Positions 1 through 7,096 of a DNA stretch of 8,701 nt are shown here, one piece after another. The notes beneath the pieces were generated by a model. That model searched no databases. It was not told where the DNA came from and was given only the letters and a program-made list of their open reading frames with translations. The DNA lies in assembly GCA_004144935.1 (NCBI GenBank), contig SDZP01000131.1, positions 1-8,701 on the forward strand. The letters are read 5' to 3'. A program made the translations under genes and the position numbers. Position 1 is the stretch's first letter. Every line of letters starts with the position of its first letter. The stretch comes from Caulobacteraceae bacterium (lineage in GTDB: Bacteria; Pseudomonadota; Alphaproteobacteria; Caulobacterales; Caulobacteraceae).

Positions 1-1
1 T

Positions 2-97
2 CCCGGCTCGAGCGGCGGGCGGCTGCTGATCGCCCCGACCCGGATCGAAGGGCTGTCGCCGCAGGATCTGCCCTACCGGGTGCGGCTCACCGTCGAC
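2..97 (+). pseudogene. comEC: ComEC/Rec2-like internal fragment, inverted relative to its own N-terminus (partial)
   Basis: Reading from base 2, the plus strand stays open and encodes a stretch containing RLLIAPTRIEGL, then LPYRVRLTV. This resembles the soluble DUF4131-type region near residues ~95-130 of ComEC/Rec2, the inner-membrane channel for DNA uptake in natural transformation. The resemblance ends near the GTCGAC at 92-97. Past it, the same frame reads serine-rich sequence unlike ComEC, while the opposite strand encodes the ComEC N-terminus. The fragment therefore lies in the wrong orientation relative to the start of the gene. It is partial at the left window edge. A real inversion, a fold-back duplication or an assembly chimera would all look like this from inside the window. 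Family assignment is by pattern memory and is moderately sure. Confidence 0.55.
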
Positions 98-216
98 GCC
101 GTCCCCAGCAGCAGCGCCACCCAAAGGGCCGGCTCCGTCTTCAGCCCCATGTAGCCCGCCGCCCCGAATCCGAAGGCGACCGGAGCCCAGAGACGCCAGC
201 GGAGCCGCTGGGCCAT
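98..216 (-). pseudogene. comEC: ComEC/Rec2 N-terminal fragment, interrupted at an inversion-like junction
   Basis: From ATG 216 the minus strand encodes about 40 residues. They begin MAQRLRWRLWAPVAFGFG and continue through GYMGLK.EPALW into a leucine-rich segment (WVALLLG). This is the usual opening of ComEC: a basic/aromatic start, the first membrane helix, then a short loop and the start of a second helix. After about codon 37 the second helix is not completed. The frame crosses GTCGAC at 92-97 and ends at a stop at 73-75. An alternative start is GTG 217-219, and an earlier non-ATG start is possible; the GAAGAGG just upstream lies very close to both. The gene is divergent from gltX. As arranged here it cannot make a working channel. 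Only the first part of the gene is visible. Confidence 0.55.
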
Positions 217-292
217 CACCTCTTCGAGCGGAGAGGGACCGCTCCGAATCCATGTGCTAAGACGCCCGCCCCACCGTGCGCCCCGAGATCCG

Positions 293-1408
293 ATGTCCTC
301 CACGACCCCCGTCGTCACTCGGTTTGCCCCCTCGCCCGCCGGCCTGCTCTCCATAGAAGGGGCAAGGACGGCGTTGTTCAACTCCCTGTATGCCCGCCAC
401 ACCGGCGGCCGCTTCCTGCTGCGCATCGAGGACACCGACAGCGACCCGGCGACCCAGGCCAATGTGAAGGTCATCCTCGATGGTCTGCGCTGGCTGGGCC
501 TGACCTGGGACGCCGAGCCCGTCTCCCAGCTGGCCAGGGCGGAACGCCATCGCGAGGCGGTGCGCCAGCTGCTCGACACCGGCATGGCCTACCGCTGCTG
601 GCTGTCCGGTGAAGCCCTGGCCGCCGCCAAGGAAGCCGCCCACGCCGCCGGCCACGCCCTGCGCTCGCCCTGGCGGGAGAGGACGCCGACGCCCGCCGAT
701 CTCGCCGCGCCGCACGTCATCCGCTTCAAGGGGCCCCGCAGCGGCGACGTGGTGGTTCATGACCTGATCCAGGGCGACGTCAGGTTTCGCAATCGCGACC
801 TCGAGGACCTGATCCTGGCGCGGGTCGATGGCGTGCCGGCCTACAATCTCGCGGTGATCGTCGACGACCACGACATGGGCGTCACCCACGTCATCCGCGG
901 CGACGACCATCTCGGCAACGCCGCCCGCCAGACGCTGCTGTACGAGGCGCTGGGCTGGACGGCGCCGGCTTTCGCCCATGTGCCGAAGATCGGCAAGGAG
1001 GCCGACGCCAAGGCCGCCCGCCGCACCGGGACACGCCCCCTGGGCGAACTGGCGGCGCTGGGCTATCTGCCCGAGGCGCTGCGCAACTACCTGGCCCTGC
1101 TCGGCTGGAGCCCTGGCGACGACCTGCTGTTCACCGACGACCAGGCGGCCGACCGGTTCGATGTCGCGGATGTGAACAAGACCCCCGCGCGCTTCGACTG
1201 GGGGACCCTGAACACCATCAACGCCCATTACATCGCCCACGCCGACGACAGCCGCCTGGCGGCCCTGGTTGCCGACATCCAGGGGCGGCGCGGCGCTCCC
1301 CTGGACGCGGCAGGGACGGCCCGCCTGACCGGGGTCGTGGGACGCCTCAAGCATCGGGCCGAGACCTTGGTTGAGCTGGCCGATCTCACCGTCGGCGAGA
1401 CCACCTAG
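293..1408 (+). pseudogene. gltX: Glutamyl-tRNA synthetase, truncated and lacking both ATP-binding signatures (probable pseudogene or pseudoenzyme)
   Basis: The frame encodes 371 residues, whereas bacterial GluRS, which charges tRNA-Glu using ATP, has about 450-480. The fold is clear: TRFAPSP at 9-15, RIEDTD at 44-49, VDDHDMGVTHVIRGDDHL at 190-207 and GYLPEALRNYL at 257-267. It is discriminating GluRS-like rather than GluQ-RS. The first class I signature, normally LHIGGAR, reads LSIEGAR (His to Ser20, Gly to Glu22). The second, normally KLSKR, reads KAARR at 240-244. Other conserved positions also differ: PTG is PAG at 15-17, and the Arg after EDTD is Ser50. Residues that contact glutamate in Thermus GluRS appear kept (Arg10, Ser14, Glu46, Tyr184, Arg202). 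The C-terminal ~100 residues, much of the anticodon-binding region, are missing. ATG 293 is chosen because it gives the family's usual N-terminus; TTG 254 would add 13 unrelated residues. No strong ribosome site is visible. No frameshift is present, so a catalytically dead paralogue is an alternative to a pseudogene. A functional copy should exist elsewhere. Confidence 0.85.
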
Positions 1409-1687
1409 GTTACTGATTCTATTCAACAAACGTTCTGACCGGAGTCGACCCGGCACAGGCCTGGCCGTCGTCCACAGGCGAGCCCCCGCGCCTGCCTCGA
1501 GACTCTGGCGGCGGGCCGTGATCTGGCCTGCCGGCCCAGCCATGTCGCCAGACTGGACAGGCTCGCGGCCACCTTGGCGGTCCGGATGTTGCGCCGCATC
1601 ATCGCGGCGGCCGCCGATGGCCCCGAGGTGAGCACGACCGAAGCAACCTTGGCGGCTCAAAGACAACCAGCCGCATCGAGGATGCGC

Positions 1688-1715
1688 TTTCGTCCGGCAA
1701 ATGAGACGCTATAAG
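1688..1715 (+). promoter_or_regulatory. Candidate housekeeping promoter for gltA
   Basis: GCTATAAG at 1708-1715 matches seven of eight positions of the Caulobacter housekeeping -10 consensus GCTANAWC. Thirteen bases upstream, TTTCGTC (1688-1694) is only a weak match to the -35 consensus TTGACGS, but the spacing is within the usual 10-14. Initiation here would give a leader of roughly 40 nt before ATG 1763. This is inferred from consensus matching alone. Confidence 0.4.
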
Positions 1716-1747
1716 GCTCCCAAACAGACGTTTTACCTACCCTCTTG

Positions 1748-1753
1748 AAAGGA
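1748..1753 (+). promoter_or_regulatory. Ribosome binding site of gltA
   Basis: AAAGGA lies 9 nt before ATG 1763. It supports that ATG rather than the in-frame TTG at 1745, which would start upstream of the binding site and add six residues absent from the family. Confidence 0.6.
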
Positions 1754-1762
1754 CCGGGCCGC

Positions 1763-3040
<1,278 letters not shown>

Positions 3041-3052
3041 AGCCGGACCGGC

Positions 3053-3571
3053 GTGGTGCGGATCGCGCCCATCACGCCAGACCAGCTGCCGGCCCTGACG
3101 CTGGCGCTGTGCGACATCCTGATCGAGACGGTGGGGCTGGGAGCCAGTGTCGGGTTCCTGGCCCCCTTGTCTTTGGACGAGGCGCGAGCGTTCTGGAGCG
3201 GCATCTGCCAGGCGCTGGCCCGGGGCGACCGGCTGATGTGGGGCGCCTGGGCGGATGAGGCCCTGGTCGGGACGGTGCAGATCGTCGTCGGCATGCCGGG
3301 CAATCAGCAGCATCGGGTGGACCTCGTGAAACTGATGACCCTGCCGTCGGCCAGGGGCGGCGGCATCGGCGCCGCGCTGACCCTGGCGGCGGAGGCGGAG
3401 GCGGCGCGGCGGGGCAAAACGCTGGTGGTGCTGGACACGGTGGCCGGCAATCCGGCGCAGCGGCTGTATGAGCGGTTGGGCTATGAGGCGGCGGGGGTCA
3501 TTCCGGACTATGCCCGGTCCAGCGCCGGGCCGCTGGAGGCGACCTGCCTGATGTACAAGCGGCTGGGTTAG
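3053..3571 (+). CDS. GNAT-family N-acetyltransferase, substrate unknown
   Basis: The 172-residue product is a single GNAT domain, which transfers the acetyl group of acetyl-CoA to an amine. Motif A is clear: a beta strand with VDLVKLMTLP (89-98), then the pyrophosphate-binding loop RGGGIG (101-106) and the following helix. The usual Asn-containing motif B follows (GNPAQRLYERLGY, 132-144). The C-terminal LEATCLMYKRL strand completes the fold. The start is GTG; codons 3053 and 3056 are both GTG and cannot be told apart, and no strong ribosome site is visible. The gene begins 12 nt after the gltA stop, so it is probably co-transcribed or coupled with gltA. The position does not identify the substrate; small-molecule detoxification or protein acetylation are both possible. 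It is convergent with lpxB. Confidence 0.88.
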   Translation: MVRIAPITPDQLPALTLALCDILIETVGLGASVGFLAPLSLDEARAFWSGICQALARGDRLMWGAWADEALVGTVQIVVGMPGNQQHRVDLVKLMTLPSARGGGIGAALTLAAEAEAARRGKTLVVLDTVAGNPAQRLYERLGYEAAGVIPDYARSSAGPLEATCLMYKRLG

Positions 3572-3617
3572 CGAAGCGGCGACCAGTATATCACGGATCA
3601 GGCTGTCGACCCTTTAG

Positions 3618-3638
3618 ATTCAACATAACCTGTTGAAT
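3618..3638. repeat. 8-bp inverted repeat with 5-nt loop, in an AT-rich patch
   Basis: ATTCAACA (3618-3625) and TGTTGAAT (3631-3638) are perfect reverse complements separated by TAACC. The patch (about 3588-3655) is much AT-richer than the rest of the window. It lies 46 nt after the GNAT stop, between convergent genes. It could be a weak terminator for gltA-GNAT, but the stem is AT-rich and no clean T-run follows (TTGCGTTATATT). A protein-binding operator is equally possible. Confidence 0.5.
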
Positions 3639-3811
3639 TTGCGTTATATTATCATTGGGTTCGAGGCACGAAACGATGGCATAGGCGTTGAGGTTTGGTA
3701 GTGGTCGCGTAGGGAAAACCTTGGCGCCGCATAGGGGTAAAATGCCAACTCGCGGCAGGGCGTCGGACAGAGCTCGGTCAGAGGGCGGCGAAGACAGCTG
3801 GAAGCCGATGG

Positions 3812-3827
3812 ATATGTCTAGACATAT
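3812..3827. promoter_or_regulatory. Perfect 16-bp palindrome abutting the lpxB stop codon; operator-like
   Basis: ATATGTCTAGACATAT is identical to its reverse complement and ends at the base next to the lpxB stop codon (3828-3830). It has no spacer and no T-run, so it is not a standard intrinsic terminator. Symmetric sites with a TCTAGA core are typical of dimeric repressors; some GntR/HutC-family operators look similar, but I cannot assign a regulator. No gene start that it could control is evident nearby. Confidence 0.45.
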
Positions 3828-4997
3828 TCACAGACCGCGCTCGGCAAGCAGTTTCAGCACCGCGTCGGCGGCCAGTTCGGCCGGGTCGACCTGGGGGCGG
3901 CCCATCCTGGCGACGGCGTCGAACTGGGCTTCGATCTGGCCCTGGCGCAGGGTTTCGTCGTCCAGGCGCTCGGCGACGGCGGCGGCCAGCATTGGCCCGT
4001 TGCAGTCGGTCTGCAGCAGTTCGGGGGCGACCATCTCCTGAGCGGCGATGTTGAACATGGTGACCCAGGGCGACTTGAAGACCAGCATGGCCAGCCGGTA
4101 GCTGACCGGGCCCAGCCGATAGGCGACGACCATCGGACAGCCGGCCAGGGCCAGTTCGGTGGTGACCGTCCCGCTGCAGGCCAGGGCCACCGTGCCGGCG
4201 ACGAAGGCGTAGTCCTTGAGAGTCGGGTCCTCGATCATGTGGACCGGGAAGGGCCAGGCGGCGACGCGGTCCCGGACCAGGTCCGCCACCGTCGAGGCCA
4301 GCGGCAGAACTATCTGCAGCCCGGGCCGCTCGGCCTTCAGCCGCCGGATGGCGTCCTCGAAATGCGGGAAGACGTGCTTGATCTCGGCCGGACGGCTGCC
4401 GGGCAGGACCAGCAGGATGGGATCGGCCGGGCCGGCCCCGATGTGGGCGCGCAGCCGGGCCGGATCGGCGCTCGAGAAATCACGGATCAGGGTGGGGTTG
4501 CCGACGGTGGTGACGGCCAGGCCCTCTCGCTCGAACCAGGGCGCATCGAAGCCGTGGATGGAGAGCAGGTGGTCGACGGACCTGGCCAGGGTCTTCGCCC
4601 GTCCCGGACGGCTGGCCCAGACCTGCGGGCCGACATACTTGATCAGCGGCATGCCGGGGAACAGCCTGCGCAGGGCGTGGGCGACGCGGAGGGTGAAGCC
4701 CCAGCTGTCGATCAGGACGGCGATGTCGGGCTTTTCCCGGGCCGCCAGGGCCGCCGTCTCGGCCACCCGGCGCTTGACCATCGGCAGGGCGCGGACGCCC
4801 TCGATGATGCCGAGGATGCTGAGCTGGGCGATGTCGAAAGGGCTTCGCACCCCCTGCTCCGCCATCTTCTGGCCGCCGACCCCGACGAAGCGGACGCCGT
4901 CGCCGAGCCGGGCCTTGAGGGCGAGGGCCAGGCCGGCGCCTAGGGAATCGCCGGAGGCCTCGGCGGCGACCAGCATGACGGTCAGAACCCGGGTCAC
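3828..4997 (-). CDS. lpxB: Lipid-A-disaccharide synthase
   Basis: LpxB is a peripheral inner-membrane glycosyltransferase (GT19). It joins UDP-2,3-diacylglucosamine to lipid X (2,3-diacylglucosamine 1-phosphate), forming the beta-1,6 disaccharide of lipid A, the fifth step of the Raetz pathway. The 389-residue product has the family blocks in order: AAEASGDSLGA (11-21), VGVGGQKM (38-45), IDSWGFTLRVA (96-106), KYVGPQVWASRPGR (120-133), VLPGSRPAEI (197-206), SGTVTTELALAGCPMVVAYR (275-294) and APELLQ (324-329). Its length matches the family. The start is GTG 4995-4997, whose GTGA overlaps the lpxI stop by 4 nt, implying translational coupling. An internal ATG (residue 8) would leave too little sequence before AAEASGD. 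It is the last gene of the operon, and its stop abuts a 16-bp palindrome. Confidence 0.96.
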   Translation of the reverse strand: MTRVLTVMLVAAEASGDSLGAGLALALKARLGDGVRFVGVGGQKMAEQGVRSPFDIAQLSILGIIEGVRALPMVKRRVAETAALAAREKPDIAVLIDSWGFTLRVAHALRRLFPGMPLIKYVGPQVWASRPGRAKTLARSVDHLLSIHGFDAPWFEREGLAVTTVGNPTLIRDFSSADPARLRAHIGAGPADPILLVLPGSRPAEIKHVFPHFEDAIRRLKAERPGLQIVLPLASTVADLVRDRVAAWPFPVHMIEDPTLKDYAFVAGTVALACSGTVTTELALAGCPMVVAYRLGPVSYRLAMLVFKSPWVTMFNIAAQEMVAPELLQTDCNGPMLAAAVAERLDDETLRQGQIEAQFDAVARMGRPQVDPAELAADAVLKLLAERGL

Positions 4998-5833
4998 GGG
5001 ACCCTGTGCTCAACACCCAGCACAAACAGGCCGAACTCGTCGGCGCATGCAATGACGGCCTCCCGGTCGACGATCAGCAGCCGACCCGCCTCCCCCACCA
5101 CCCCGGCCAGCCCGGCCTTGGCGGCGCCGCGGATGGTGGCGACGCCAATGGTCGGCAGGTCGACGCGCAGTTCCTGGATCGGCTTGGGCGCCTTGGCCAG
5201 CACGCCCTTGAAGGCGCCCGGCTGTCCGCGCAGGGCGACCGGCAGGTCGGCGACCCGGCGCAGCATGGAGTCGGTCCCCTCCTGGGCCTCGACGGCCAGC
5301 ACCAGGCCATTGCAGACAACGGCGCCCTGGCCGACGTCGAGACGGCCGATCTCGCGAGCCACCTCGAGCGCGCGTTCGATATCCGGGCGATGCTCGGGCG
5401 CGGGTCCCTGACGCCCGAGCAGGCCAAGCGGCAGGGTCATGGCCCCGACCGCCTCCTGCACGCCCTCGATGGCGAAGCCCTCCCTGGCGAACTCGTCCAG
5501 GATGCGGCGCAGCAGGGCGTCGTCGCCGTGGCGCGCGGCGGCGATGATGCCCGGCAGGGCGGCGACGCCGCGCATGTCGGGCTTGAGCGCCGAGAAGTCC
5601 GGCCGGGCCACGACGCCGGCGAAGCAGACCGCCTCGCACTGCTCGCGCTTCAGCACCTTGAAGGTCTTGCCCAGTTCGGCGATGCCGATCTCTTCCGACG
5701 GGTGACCGAGGGTGGCGTCGTCGGCGATCCCCTTGAGACGGATGACGAAATAGGGCCGGCCGGCCCGTCGGCAGTGGTCGGCGATCTCGGCCGGCAGGCC
5801 TCCGGCCCCCGCGATCAATCCCAGCTTCTTCAC
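4994..5833 (-). CDS. lpxI: UDP-2,3-diacylglucosamine pyrophosphatase, LpxI type
   Basis: LpxI (formerly DUF1009) hydrolyses UDP-2,3-diacylglucosamine to lipid X and UMP, the fourth step of lipid A synthesis. It replaces the unrelated LpxH in many alphaproteobacteria. The 279-residue product shows KKLGLIAGAGGLP at the N-terminus, VARPDF (75-80), GDDALLRR (103-110), AVEAQEGTDSMLRR (180-193) and RVDLPTIG (223-230). Asp225 in the last motif corresponds to the catalytic Asp225 of the Caulobacter enzyme, at the same numbering. GTG 5831-5833 is chosen because it gives the family N-terminus directly and begins 4 nt after the lpxA stop. The longer frame from 5881 would add 16 unrelated residues overlapping lpxA. 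Its end overlaps the lpxB start (GTGA). Confidence 0.95.
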   Translation of the reverse strand: MKKLGLIAGAGGLPAEIADHCRRAGRPYFVIRLKGIADDATLGHPSEEIGIAELGKTFKVLKREQCEAVCFAGVVARPDFSALKPDMRGVAALPGIIAAARHGDDALLRRILDEFAREGFAIEGVQEAVGAMTLPLGLLGRQGPAPEHRPDIERALEVAREIGRLDVGQGAVVCNGLVLAVEAQEGTDSMLRRVADLPVALRGQPGAFKGVLAKAPKPIQELRVDLPTIGVATIRGAAKAGLAGVVGEAGRLLIVDREAVIACADEFGLFVLGVEHRVP

Positions 5834-5837
5834 GGCT

Positions 5838-6632
5838 TCAAGTCTCGCGGCGGGGCAGGCAGAGGGCGCGGTTGGCGTCAACGCGGATGAAATCGAGGAT
5901 CTCGACCACCTCGGGGATGTCGGAGTAGCTCTCGGCCACGTCTTCCAGCCGTTCCTGGAACGTGCCCTCGTCGGCGAACAGCAGGCGGTAGGCGGCGCGC
6001 ATGGCGTTGATCCGCTCCCGATCGAAGCCCCGGCGCTTGAGGCCGATCAGGTTGAGACCTTCGAGGTGGGCGTGATTGCCCCACACCGAGCCGTAGGGGA
6101 TGACGTCCTTGGTGACGATGCCGCCGCCGCCGATGAAGGCCGAACGGCCGATGCGGCTGAACTGATGCACGGCCGCCAGGCCACCGAGGAAGACGAAGTC
6201 GGCCACCTCGGCATGGCCGCCGATGGCGACGCTGGGGGCCAGGGTGACCCGGTTGCCGATCACCGCGTCATGGCCGACATGGACGCTGACCATGAACAGG
6301 CAGTCGTCGCCGACCCGCGTCACGCCGTGGCCCATCACCGTGCCGGTGTGGATCGAGACGTTCTCGCGGAAGATGTTTCGCGCCCCGACGTCGAGCCGGG
6401 TCGGTTCGCCCTTGTGCCCCAGATGCTGCGGCGGACCGCCGAGGTTGACGAAGGGATGCAGGATGCAGTCGTCGCCGAGCGTCGTGACGCCCTCCAGCAC
6501 CACATGGCTGCGCAGTTGGCAGCCATTGCCCAGGGTGACGTCCGGCCCGACCATGCAGAAGGGGCCGATCTCGACCCCCTGGCCCAACTGCGCCCCGGGA
6601 TCGACGATGGCGGTGGGATGGATCGTGGTCAT
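5838..6632 (-). CDS. lpxA: Acyl-ACP--UDP-N-acetylglucosamine O-acyltransferase
   Basis: LpxA transfers a 3-hydroxyacyl chain from ACP to the 3-position of UDP-GlcNAc (or of a 3-amino analogue in some alphaproteobacteria), the first step of lipid A synthesis, in the cytosol. The 264-residue product (E. coli 262) is a left-handed beta-helix of hexapeptide repeats covering about residues 1-185, followed by an alpha-helical C-terminus (EGLNLIGLKRRGF, 191-203). The catalytic His is His121 in VHVGHD, corresponding to E. coli His125. The chain-length ruler position, Gly173 in E. coli, aligns with glycine in FIGGGG (166-171), which suggests long acyl chains; this is inference. The ATG overlaps the fabZ stop as ATGA (6629-6632). 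The open frame extends further upstream but that part is only a shadow of fabZ. Confidence 0.96.
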   Translation of the reverse strand: MTTIHPTAIVDPGAQLGQGVEIGPFCMVGPDVTLGNGCQLRSHVVLEGVTTLGDDCILHPFVNLGGPPQHLGHKGEPTRLDVGARNIFRENVSIHTGTVMGHGVTRVGDDCLFMVSVHVGHDAVIGNRVTLAPSVAIGGHAEVADFVFLGGLAAVHQFSRIGRSAFIGGGGIVTKDVIPYGSVWGNHAHLEGLNLIGLKRRGFDRERINAMRAAYRLLFADEGTFQERLEDVAESYSDIPEVVEILDFIRVDANRALCLPRRET

Positions 6633-7096
6633 TTGGCGTCCGCGGACATGGCGGTGAACTCGGCCTCGGCGCAGACCTTGCCGTTGACCAGGGCCTTGCC
6701 CTTGAACTTGAAGATGTCGCCGCGGGCGCGGGTCACCTCGACATGCATGTTCAGCACGTCGCCCGGCCGCACCGGGCTGCGGAACCGCACGCCGTCGATC
6801 GACATGAAGTAGATGATCTTGCCGGCGATATCGATATTCAGCGACTTGGACATCATGATCGCGCCGGTCTGGCCCAGGGCCTCGACGATCAGCACGCCCG
6901 GCATCACCGGGTGGCCCGGGAAATGGCCCTGGAAGAAGGGCTCGTTGAAGGTCACGCACTTGATTCCGACGATGGACTCGCTGGGCTTGAACTGTTCGCA
7001 GCGGTCGACGAGCAGGAAGGGGTAGCGGTGCGGAAGCCGGGACAGGATCTCACCGATGTCGATGGTGTCGCCGGCGGCCGCTTGTTCAGTGCTCAT
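6629..7096 (-). CDS. fabZ: 3-hydroxyacyl-[acyl-carrier-protein] dehydratase
   Basis: FabZ dehydrates 3-hydroxyacyl-ACP to trans-2-enoyl-ACP in fatty acid elongation. It thus competes with LpxA and LpxD for the same substrate, which explains its place in the cluster. The 155-residue hotdog-fold product has the core helix motif GHFPGHPVMPGVLIVEALGQ (57-76), with catalytic His58 and Glu72. LPHRYPFLLVDR (21-32) near the N-terminus is also typical. Its length fits the family (about 150). The start is ATG 7094-7096, overlapping the lpxD stop as ATGA; its own stop overlaps the lpxA start in the same way. Both ends therefore indicate translational coupling. Confidence 0.97.
   Translation of the reverse strand: MSTEQAAAGDTIDIGEILSRLPHRYPFLLVDRCEQFKPSESIVGIKCVTFNEPFFQGHFPGHPVMPGVLIVEALGQTGAIMMSKSLNIDIAGKIIYFMSIDGVRFRSPVRPGDVLNMHVEVTRARGDIFKFKGKALVNGKVCAEAEFTAMSADAK

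Larger units (their letters stand above)
1409..1762. other. Intergenic stretch between truncated gltX and gltA, with a possible coding remnant
   Basis: No convincing gene lies here. Just after the gltX stop there is an AT-rich patch (about 1411-1436). In the gltX frame a second stop follows at 1436-1438. The frame is then open for 91 codons to TAA 1712-1714. Its middle portion (about 1518-1645) has mostly G/C third positions and reads like an Arg/Ala-rich helix (VARLDRLAATLAVRMLRRII). It does not resemble the GluRS C-terminus that would be expected at this distance. The only in-frame ATG is at 1586, which would give 44 residues with no obvious ribosome site. It may be a decayed fragment of an unrelated gene, or chance. 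The right end holds the candidate gltA promoter and leader. Confidence 0.5.

Noticed and set aside
293..1408. Reading gltX as GluQ-RS (glutamyl-queuosine tRNA-Asp synthetase), which naturally lacks the anticodon-binding domain
   Set aside because: The internal VDDHDMGVTHVIRGDDHL and GYLPEALRNYL blocks are those of canonical GluRS, the length exceeds GluQ-RS (about 300), and GluQ-RS also needs intact ATP-binding motifs.
1415..1446. Two GANTC sites (1415-1419, 1442-1446) as CcrM-dependent cell-cycle control of gltA
   Set aside because: GANTC also occurs about ten times elsewhere in the window, including within coding sequence. Two sites nearly 300 nt upstream of the candidate promoter are not evidence of regulation.
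257..1666. Long minus-strand open frame (about 469 codons) antisense to gltX
   Set aside because: Same shadow effect. The translation is Gly/Gln/Arg-rich without motifs, and the GluRS motifs lie on the plus strand.
3656..3675. GTTC...GAAAC as an alphaproteobacterial LexA (SOS) box
   Set aside because: The Caulobacter-type box is a direct repeat GTTC-N7-GTTC (or GAAC-N7-GAAC). The second half here does not match, and it lies between convergent genes.
3812..3838. The 16-bp palindrome as an intrinsic terminator for lpxB
   Set aside because: There is no loop except by opening the CTAG core, the resulting 6-bp stem is AT-rich, and no T-run follows in the lpxB direction.
3688..4041. Plus-strand open frame starting in the convergent gap and running into lpxB antisense
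   Set aside because: Arg/Ser-rich, no motifs, and most of it overlaps the well-supported lpxB.
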